Part shown: piece by piece, positions 4,988 to 10,367 of the stretch
Position numbering within the stretch: the first letter of the stretch is position 1
Layout of the letters: each line of letters opens with the position of its first letter
Assembly (NCBI GenBank): GCA_020434465.1
Contig: JAGRAS010000031.1
Location: 1-10,367 of the forward strand
DNA: 10,367 bases
Source of the DNA: Bdellovibrionales bacterium
GTDB taxonomy: Bacteria > Bdellovibrionota > UBA2361 > JAGRAS01
Direction of reading: 5' to 3'
The notes under the pieces: model-generated
The model's input: the letters and a program-made list of their open reading frames with translations, nothing else
Told to the model about the DNA's origin: nothing
Databases searched by the model: none
Made by a program: the position numbers and the translations under genes

Positions 4988-7639
4988 TTAAAAAAATTGT
5001 TCAGATTTCGCCCACTCTGCAAGCCTGTCTCTAAAGATTTTTGCATTATGGCGTGCATCAACTGGAAAAGAACGGTGATAGTAAACCTTTTCTATTCCTT
5101 GTGATGCCTTAAAATTTTTCCCTAATATTCTTAGTGTGTTAGCGAGAGTTTGTTTGGTTTCATCAGTTTCAGGCCAAAACTGTGGAAGCGGTTCTATCAC
5201 AATGGCAGCCTCCCCAGTTTCCAATCCAATCAATGCGCTTCTTGCAACCTTATCGTGTTGGTTAAAAACTTTTTCAGCTGGGACACTGTAAAAAGTTTTT
5301 TCTTTAGTTTTAATTACATGTGCTTTTCTGCCACAAAAATAAAGTCTGCCGTCACTATCCAGATATCCCATATCACCCATGCGGTGCCAAAAAGAATTAC
5401 CATCAATTATTTTTGCAGCCTGCATTGCAGAATTTAGTTCAAAATATTCTGGACTAACATTTTCGCCTTTCACAATTACTTCTCCGATTTCCAAGACTTC
5501 ACAAAACTTTGCTTTTGAAATTGAATCAATATTTCCTTCAGTTTCTTGGATAACTCTAAGTTCAATTTCGGCTATAGACCTTCCTACCAGAGTACCTAAC
5601 TCTCCAGTATTTGCTGCTTGCGGTTTTATAGCATTGATCTCAGTTGCTGAAATCAGCGTAACTGGCAAAGCTTCAGTGGCTCCATAAGGGGTATATGCTT
5701 CTCCATTGACTAGTATCTTTCTTACTTGATCTAATGTTTCTGGTGGAACAGGAGCACCGGCCATCAAAACTTTACTCAAACTTGGTAAATTTTCTCTGCA
5801 TCTTAAGCAATATTCTGCAATTTTTTTCCATAGAGTTGGCGAGCCAAAAGAATAATCGATGGAACAATCATTAATAATTTTTAAAATTCTTTCTGGTTGA
5901 ATATTAAGTGGTTTTGATGGATTCATTGGTGGGTACACACTGCAAATTCCCAATGCGCAAGTAAACAGAGAAAAAATTGGTAATAGAGGCAAATCTTTTT
6001 TACCAGCTTGCAAACCAAACTCTTGCTTAAATATTTCTAGCTGAGCTTGAATCATATCACTCGTATAAATGACACCCTTAGGAGTTCCAGTGGCTCCAGA
6101 AGTAAACGCAATAAACGCGGTTCTTCCGGCTTTAACTGGCTTTAAGGGTCTAGCTGAAAATCTTTTTAAAATAGATAAGTTTGTTGTATAAGGAAGCGGT
6201 AAGTCGCTAGCTACAACTTTAAATCTAATAGTAGCGAACATTTTTCTACGAAATAATCTTAATATGTGTGCCAAGGGCGATCCTATAAATACATCTGGCC
6301 TTAAGGTTTTCACACATTTTTCAATATTATCTATGCCCATACCTGGATCTAAAAAAGCAGGTACAGCTCCTCTTCCCAGCACTGCATAGGAAAGCGCAAG
6401 AAAGTCTACTCCTGGTTTAACAAGCATTAAGACCTTGTCACCAGATCGCAACCCGAGCTCAACAAGCCCTCGTTGGTATTTGTGGACTAACTCAGAAAAT
6501 TCTTTGTAGCGCAAGTGTTGATACCTTACCGAGCCTCCAAGATAACTAGGAACCATAACCGCACTAAGATTTTCAGAATTTTCAGCTAATTTTAAAAGTG
6601 AAGCATACAAAGGATTCTGCTCGGATGTTTGTACATCAAAAAAATTATCCGAGGTGTTTAAAATCGCCGTCTTACCAGCTCTAGGATCTAACAAGAAAGA
6701 GTAAATTGTTGAACAAGCCAATTCAGGAGCATCTTCAAGCACTAAATGGCCAGCATCAGGTATTTCTAAAATTTCTGCTTGGGGAAAGTGTTGCGCAACT
6801 TTGTCTAGCATCTGTCGATGAAAACATGGATCTTTAAGTCCCCAAACAATTTGGACAGGCACATGTTTTAACTTTGGAAGTTCGGCAGCTAATTCCATCA
6901 TATTAGAATAACTTGGATGCGAATTATCAAATGGAATATCTGCAACGAAATCCCAAATCGCAGTTCTTCTTGCGGAACTTCGATATGGAAAATAATAAGA
7001 ATTTTTTACTTCTTTGCTTAATTTTTTTGTAACTCCTAAAGAAGTTGTTAACTTTAGAAACCTCATTGTCTGTTTAGTCAGAAACTTTCCGATGAATGGC
7101 TTAGCTGCGCGTTTAATAATACCTGGCAAACTTTCTGTTTCAGTTAAGGTTGTATTTAAATAAACCAGTCGTTCAATTGCATTCACTCTGCGAATTGCCA
7201 AACCTGTGCCAATAGATCCTCCCCAATCATGCATTACCAATGAAAACTTTTTAATTCCTAAATGATCAATCAACTGCTCTAAATGAGAGATTCTATCTGC
7301 TGCACGAAAATGTCTATCAGTTGGATGATCGGAAAGTCCACAACCTAAGAAATCTGGAGCTATAACACGAAATTTTTTTCTTAAAACATCAATTAAAGAC
7401 CGGTAATAAAAACACCAGGTTGGATTACCATGCAAAAGAAAAACAACTTCTCCTTCACCCTCATCAATATAATGCATTCGCAAACCATCAATCCTGGCTA
7501 TATGCGATCTATAAGGTAAAAGTTTTTTTACTACAGCTGAAGGCTCTAATTGTAAATTATCCCAAGAACCTGAAATATTACCACTTGATTGCTGTGAAGA
7601 TCCCGTTGAGGCCACTTCCGAAAGCTGTGAGTACGACAT
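4988..7639 (-). CDS. oleBC: OleBC fusion: beta-lactone decarboxylase (OleB) joined to beta-lactone synthetase (OleC)
   Basis: One 883-residue chain holding two pathway steps. Residues about 35-318 are an alpha/beta hydrolase of the haloalkane-dehalogenase-like group (OleB): HGNPTW at 70-75, nucleophile Asp138 in MHDWGG, WGLKDP at 266-271, His298 in DAGH. OleB removes CO2 from the cis-beta-lactone to give a cis-olefin. After a polar linker (about 319-345), residues to the end form an acyl-AMP-ligase fold (OleC): phosphate loop TSGATGTPKG at 513-522, YGATE at 652-656, GDMGYLDSDG at 755-764, GRKAHVIK at 770-777, and Lys867 in RHNAKI, the A10 position. OleC converts the 3-hydroxy acid to the beta-lactone with ATP. 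Residues 1-22 are low-complexity (Ser, Gln, Gly) and are encoded inside oleA. ATG 7639 is the only usable start with a ribosome binding site. B-C fusions are known, chiefly from Actinobacteria. Without OleB activity the product would be a beta-lactone. Confidence 0.93.
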   Translation of the reverse strand: MSYSQLSEVASTGSSQQSSGNISGSWDNLQLEPSAVVKKLLPYRSHIARIDGLRMHYIDEGEGEVVFLLHGNPTWCFYYRSLIDVLRKKFRVIAPDFLGCGLSDHPTDRHFRAADRISHLEQLIDHLGIKKFSLVMHDWGGSIGTGLAIRRVNAIERLVYLNTTLTETESLPGIIKRAAKPFIGKFLTKQTMRFLKLTTSLGVTKKLSKEVKNSYYFPYRSSARRTAIWDFVADIPFDNSHPSYSNMMELAAELPKLKHVPVQIVWGLKDPCFHRQMLDKVAQHFPQAEILEIPDAGHLVLEDAPELACSTIYSFLLDPRAGKTAILNTSDNFFDVQTSEQNPLYASLLKLAENSENLSAVMVPSYLGGSVRYQHLRYKEFSELVHKYQRGLVELGLRSGDKVLMLVKPGVDFLALSYAVLGRGAVPAFLDPGMGIDNIEKCVKTLRPDVFIGSPLAHILRLFRRKMFATIRFKVVASDLPLPYTTNLSILKRFSARPLKPVKAGRTAFIAFTSGATGTPKGVIYTSDMIQAQLEIFKQEFGLQAGKKDLPLLPIFSLFTCALGICSVYPPMNPSKPLNIQPERILKIINDCSIDYSFGSPTLWKKIAEYCLRCRENLPSLSKVLMAGAPVPPETLDQVRKILVNGEAYTPYGATEALPVTLISATEINAIKPQAANTGELGTLVGRSIAEIELRVIQETEGNIDSISKAKFCEVLEIGEVIVKGENVSPEYFELNSAMQAAKIIDGNSFWHRMGDMGYLDSDGRLYFCGRKAHVIKTKEKTFYSVPAEKVFNQHDKVARSALIGLETGEAAIVIEPLPQFWPETDETKQTLANTLRILGKNFKASQGIEKVYYHRSFPVDARHNAKIFRDRLAEWAKSEQFF

Positions 7640-8642
7640 TGTCTCCTTCCTGCATATCTTTTTCTTGTGCTCCAGTCACCAAAGCTGACGGTAGAGCAGC
7701 AGAAACTAAATTTCCATACCTTTGATAAACCGAGAACTCTTTTGAAAAAGGCAAACCCATTTCTTTATAAAAACTTTCATTAACTTGTTTACCAACCTGA
7801 TGGCAAAAAACATGATCAAGCTCTTCACTTTTCCAGCCAATGAACTCTGATAAATCTTTCCACAAACGACCACCTAGCTTAGAAGCTTGTGCAATTATTT
7901 CATACGACTCTGTATGCATTATTGGATTTAAATCTTGCCGTTGATTGACGTAATAATCACCATTTCCAACGCATAATCCTACATGCTGAGTAGCAGACCT
8001 CGAAATTGATGCAATAATCCTACGATTAGAGCTTGCGATACTCTTATGGCATAAAACCATTGCAACAGAACCACAACCGAGAGTGAAAGTTGGGAGTAGT
8101 TTTATTAGCTCTTCTCGAGAAATATTTTCACCAGCTTCAATAATATATTTAATTGTAGATTCAATAATTCTGGCTACATTTTCAGCTGTAACAATAATTC
8201 CTGCCTTAACAACTCCTTGCTCAATCAATGTACCAAGGGTTGTAATTCCATTTGAAAATCCAATACATGCATTTGTGATATCCATAGATAAGGAACTTTC
8301 AGGCATCCCTAGGTTACTATGAATAATTGCTGCCGTTGCAGGTTCAAAATAATCTCTAGTTACAGAACAATTAAAAAGTGCACGAATATTATCCTTGTCG
8401 AAACCAACTTTTTCTAGCGCCATATTAGCAGCTTCAGTTGCTGCTTGACTGGGGTTTAACATTGGATCCCACAATCTTCTCGTACTAACACCACTTAGTT
8501 TTTCTAAAGTTCCAAAAGGAATCTTTAAACGTTCATAAAGCGGTGCTATCCTATCTTCAAGTTCAGCCGAGCTAACTTCAAGATCTGGCAAATTCAAAGC
8601 GAAGGATTCTATGCATACGTTGTCAAAACGAAATGCAGTCAT
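7578..8642 (-). CDS. oleA: OleA, thiolase-superfamily enzyme condensing two fatty acyl-CoAs
   Basis: First enzyme of long-chain olefin synthesis, a KAS III-like thiolase-superfamily protein that performs a non-decarboxylative head-to-head Claisen condensation of two acyl-CoAs to a 2-alkyl-3-oxo acid. The 354 residues contain nucleophile Cys126 (NACIGFSNG), His281 (FCHQVGK), Asn311 (YGNLVSAALP) and Glu100 (DYFEPATA). Compared with the well-studied Xanthomonas OleA (Glu117, Cys143, His285, Asn315), the Glu-Cys spacing (26) and the His-Asn spacing (30) are identical. The presence of Glu100 favours OleA over FabH. The Cys-to-His stretch is 13 residues longer here. The chain ends normally with FGSGLN and a short strand. 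TAAGGA at 8652-8657 lies 9 nt before the ATG. It is the first gene of the operon, and its last 62 nt overlap oleBC in another frame. Confidence 0.94.
   Translation of the reverse strand: MTAFRFDNVCIESFALNLPDLEVSSAELEDRIAPLYERLKIPFGTLEKLSGVSTRRLWDPMLNPSQAATEAANMALEKVGFDKDNIRALFNCSVTRDYFEPATAAIIHSNLGMPESSLSMDITNACIGFSNGITTLGTLIEQGVVKAGIIVTAENVARIIESTIKYIIEAGENISREELIKLLPTFTLGCGSVAMVLCHKSIASSNRRIIASISRSATQHVGLCVGNGDYYVNQRQDLNPIMHTESYEIIAQASKLGGRLWKDLSEFIGWKSEELDHVFCHQVGKQVNESFYKEMGLPFSKEFSVYQRYGNLVSAALPSALVTGAQEKDMQEGDNVVLTAFGSGLNGIFTAIKW
7643..7651 (-). promoter_or_regulatory. Ribosome binding site of oleBC, embedded in oleA
   Basis: The minus strand reads AGGAAGGAG, then ACA, then the oleBC ATG. 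The distal AGGA gives 8-nt spacing and the proximal AAGGAG only 3 nt. The same bases encode Gln-Glu-Gly of the conserved EGDNVVL strand of OleA. This is the strongest Shine-Dalgarno in the operon, and it supports the out-of-frame start. Confidence 0.75.
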
Positions 8643-8695
8643 TTTTGATTTTCCTTAAATAAAATTACGCTATTCTTTTAGCACCTGATAACAAT

Positions 8696-8706
8696 TAAGT
8701 CACTTA
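8696..8706. promoter_or_regulatory. 11-bp dyad (TAAGT-C-ACTTA) in the oleA leader
   Basis: A perfect odd palindrome, TAAGT then C then ACTTA, lies between the predicted transcription start (about 8729) and the oleA Shine-Dalgarno. The position suits a repressor operator, but short AT-rich dyads arise easily by chance, and no regulator gene is nearby. Function is unproven. Confidence 0.2.
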
Positions 8707-8735
8707 GGACATTGAAAAAAATACGTCTTTTATGT

Positions 8736-8764
8736 CTTATAAAGAAAATTTAGTGAACTGGCAA
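8736..8764 (-). promoter_or_regulatory. Probable sigma-70-type promoter of the oleA-oleBC-oleD operon
   Basis: The minus strand reads TTGCCA (8764-8759), a 17-nt spacer, then TATAAG (8741-8736). Each hexamer matches the consensus at five of six positions, and the spacing is ideal. Transcription would start near 8729, giving a leader of about 87 nt before the oleA ATG. This is the best promoter match noticed in the window. Confidence 0.6.
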
Positions 8765-8967
8765 ATCCTCTAAGCTATTGTATTTGCTAAGTTAAATTAC
8801 ACACAAGTCAAACTGAAATTTTTGTTTAGACCGTACTAAAAAAGAGTATGATGTTCTTTCTATTTATAAAGCTATATGTCCAGCATCTTAAATCAAAATT
8901 GAACTTTTAATGTATACGAATATCACTAAGCAAATAAGGTAAAAAAAGGATCTGCAAGCCCAGCAAA

Positions 8968-8995
8968 AGTGGCAAGGCCAAGAAACCCTGCCACT
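8968..8995 (-). terminator. Hairpin downstream of the HNH gene, likely terminator
   Basis: AGTGGCA (8968-8974) pairs perfectly with TGCCACT (8989-8995), with two further G-C pairs inside beyond one mismatch. This is unusually GC-rich for the region. On the minus strand the stem is followed by a short TTT and, about 20 nt later, by a T7 run (8947-8941). It lies 8 nt past the HNH stop codon and upstream of the oleA promoter, so it would keep the two minus-strand units separate. Confidence 0.5.
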
Positions 8996-8997
8996 CC

Positions 8998-9021
8998 AAA
9001 ACCTAAGCAACCTTAGGTTTT
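8998..9021 (-). terminator. 10-bp perfect hairpin spanning the HNH stop codon
   Basis: AAAACCTAAG (8998-9007) and CTTAGGTTTT (9012-9021) are exact reverse complements with a 4-nt loop. On the minus strand the second arm ends in TTTT. The TAG stop of the HNH gene (9005-9003) lies within the stem. Together with the adjacent hairpin at 8968-8995 it makes a tandem structure at the transcript end. It may act in termination or protect the 3' end. Confidence 0.45.
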
Positions 9022-9962
9022 AAGTAGCACTCTGGAAAAAACCTCATCGCCTCAAGCCGATTATGTTTAGCGCAAAGTATCCTAAGATTACTCAGCTCAT
9101 TACTACCCCCAAGCGCATAAGGCTTAATATGATCAACTTGCAGATTATAAGTAGAGCAGCAGCGAATTCCATTTTCTGAAATGTAAGTGCACTGGTTCTC
9201 ATCTCTAACAAAAACTTGATCCCTGACATCCACTGGAATATTCCTTGTGCGCTTCTTCGCCTCAACAAGTTTTATCTTTCTCTTTTTTCGCCTTACATCT
9301 CTTCTAGTTGGTGAGTGTTTATCAAGATACACTTCCATGCACTCAGTAAATACTTTCTCAAGAGTAATCCCTGCTGAATATTTATTAGATAATAGAGCTT
9401 TAACTTCTTTAAGCTTCTCTACAAACTCGTCTTTTGCCTGAAACTGAATCTTATGTGTTATGCCTACCAAACTTCTGTTTCCACCACTCCCACTAGCGGG
9501 AGTAATTGGAAGTGAAAGCTCTAAAACTTTTCTGCCAAGTGGTTTAATAGAGTCTTTAAGTTTTTTCTTTGGAGCTAACTTATATTCTGAAGCAATCAAT
9601 TGAGCTTTAGCTTTAGAAGCTCCTTTAAATCGATTGATAACTTTAGGATCTTCTTTAATAGCATTTGCTGCTTCACAGAGTGTGCTTAGGTTAAGGCTTC
9701 CATCTCTAAGCATAGTGGCAGAGTCAGGGTTAACTGCAAGTATTCTAATAGCTTTAACTCTTCTTCCAGCAGCAGAGCTTGAAAGTTTAAGTTCTCTAAT
9801 TAAGTAATCAAACATCGAAGAGTAACCTTCACTTAGATATAAACTTCTATTATCTATCTCTACTAAATGAAGTAAGAGATCTACCATGGTTTCTCGTTCA
9901 GTTTGAGAAAGCTTAAGTGTGTTGTTAAGTAATTCAGAATTGCTTAGTTTTTTTAAGTTCAT
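9003..9962 (-). CDS. HNH endonuclease-family protein (DUF222/13E12-like N-terminal region)
   Basis: A 319-residue protein ending in an HNH nuclease domain: Cys258, Cys268/269, VDHIKP with Asp277-His278, Asn292 in ELSNL, and Cys297-His300-Asn301. The cysteines and His300 would hold a structural zinc, and His278 is the probable general base. The N-terminal half is helical, with LLLHLVEIDNRSLYLSEGYSS near 29-49 and AAGRRVKAIRIL near 64-75, followed by a basic linker (218-242, rich in Arg and Lys). This resembles the multi-copy HNH family seen in Bdellovibrionota, Myxococcota and Actinobacteria, whose members have no settled role; DNA binding and nicking are inferred from the fold. The domain appears intact. 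AAGGA (9977-9973) lies 10 nt before the ATG. It stands alone, with its own terminator-like hairpins, and is not part of a visible restriction or phage module. Confidence 0.85.
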   Translation of the reverse strand: MNLKKLSNSELLNNTLKLSQTERETMVDLLLHLVEIDNRSLYLSEGYSSMFDYLIRELKLSSSAAGRRVKAIRILAVNPDSATMLRDGSLNLSTLCEAANAIKEDPKVINRFKGASKAKAQLIASEYKLAPKKKLKDSIKPLGRKVLELSLPITPASGSGGNRSLVGITHKIQFQAKDEFVEKLKEVKALLSNKYSAGITLEKVFTECMEVYLDKHSPTRRDVRRKKRKIKLVEAKKRTRNIPVDVRDQVFVRDENQCTYISENGIRCCSTYNLQVDHIKPYALGGSNELSNLRILCAKHNRLEAMRFFPECYLKPKVA

Positions 9963-10367
9963 TTCTTATTTTTCCTTATATTTTTTTTCCTCCATCTGAC
10001 TCTGTAAGAACACCATAACATGTAAAAAACAGAGGCTTTTAAATCGCTGTATTTAAGTACTGAATGAATATTTTTCTAAATTGATTAACTTCTATTCAAA
10101 ATAGGTACGGTGATTTGTGTGAAGCTATGAAGTGTTTTAAATGAAAAAATGGTAGTATTTGCTTAGCTAAGTGCGAAAAGAGTGAAAAAGCTGTCAAGGT
10201 TTTTGTGAGATTTTTTTCTTGGATAGTGCTGTAAACTTAGAAATAATTTAAAGCTTTTTCGGGAGTCAAATAGGCTTCATCTAACAAATTCAATTACGAG
10301 AATCACAAATTTTTTACCTTATTTACTTAAATAATCTTAATGTGTGATGCAGAACCTCTTTCATGAA
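9963..10367. other. 405-nt region without a supported gene
   Basis: Very AT-rich. No open frame of credible length on either strand, no tRNA-like cloverleaf, no tandem repeat. It must hold the promoter of the HNH gene, but no clear -35/-10 pair was found. It contains the palindrome CTTAGCTAAG (10162-10171) and a widely spaced inverted repeat (10184-10260), listed separately. The last 45 nt could be the 3' end of a minus-strand gene from outside, but this cannot be supported. Confidence 0.5.
10184..10260. repeat. 9-bp inverted repeat with about 59-nt spacer
   Basis: GAAAAAGCT (10184-10192) and AGCTTTTTC (10252-10260) are exact reverse complements. The arms are AT-rich and far apart, so this may be chance or the base stem of a small RNA. 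No other evidence was found. Confidence 0.25.

Noticed and set aside
5150..5687. Two plus-strand open frames antisense to oleBC
   Set aside because: They lie opposite the conserved C-terminal part of the OleC domain; composition is that of a shadow frame.
4988..7639. Reading the first domain as a haloalkane dehalogenase
   Set aside because: HGNPTW and MHDWGG are shared with that family, but fusion to an OleC ligase and linkage to oleA and oleD make OleB the better call.
8821..8880. TATGAT and TATAAA boxes on the plus strand suggesting a promoter or small RNA
   Set aside because: No matching -35 at proper spacing, and no plus-strand gene downstream; such boxes are expected by chance in AT-rich DNA.
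10323..10367. Possible 3' end of a minus-strand gene entering from the right
   Set aside because: Two minus-strand frames stay open from the edge for 12-14 codons before a stop, neither with a recognisable motif, so neither can be chosen.

Overview
The window is AT-rich bacterial DNA using the ordinary code (TGA serves as a stop) with mostly AAGGA-type ribosome binding sites. The pilin with a short N-methylation leader, the envelope proteins and the SPxx-free HNH family protein suggest a Gram-negative of a deltaproteobacterial or Bdellovibrionota-like lineage. That placement is inference from gene style only. No RNA gene, CRISPR array or insertion sequence was seen.

Layout. (1) Positions 1-763, minus strand: the first 254 codons of a 2-oxo acid dehydrogenase E1 alpha-type protein that runs off the left edge. 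It is divergent from (2) a Bax-inhibitor-1-like membrane protein (845-1573, plus). (3) A plus-strand envelope set follows: a membrane-anchored SGNH hydrolase, overlapped by 4 nt by a secreted protein built from two copies of a four-cysteine module, then a type IV pilin-like protein (to 3960). (4) Convergent with these is a minus-strand operon, oleA, oleBC, oleD (8642 down to 3977). (5) A 360-nt spacer carries the probable oleA promoter and two hairpins that end the next gene. (6) An HNH endonuclease-family protein lies at 9003-9962, minus. (7) The last 405 nt hold no supported gene.

How the genes work together. The central operon encodes a complete head-to-head olefin pathway. OleA condenses two fatty acyl-CoAs to a 2-alkyl-3-oxo acid. 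OleD reduces it to the 3-hydroxy acid. The OleC half of the fusion closes the beta-lactone using ATP. The OleB half removes CO2 to leave a long internal olefin. All catalytic residues I looked for are present. Two points of architecture stand out: OleB and OleC are one 883-residue chain, and its first 20 codons plus start codon and Shine-Dalgarno lie inside the conserved end of oleA in another frame. The least explained gene is the eight-cysteine secreted protein at 2665-3555, whose two modules match in cysteine spacing.
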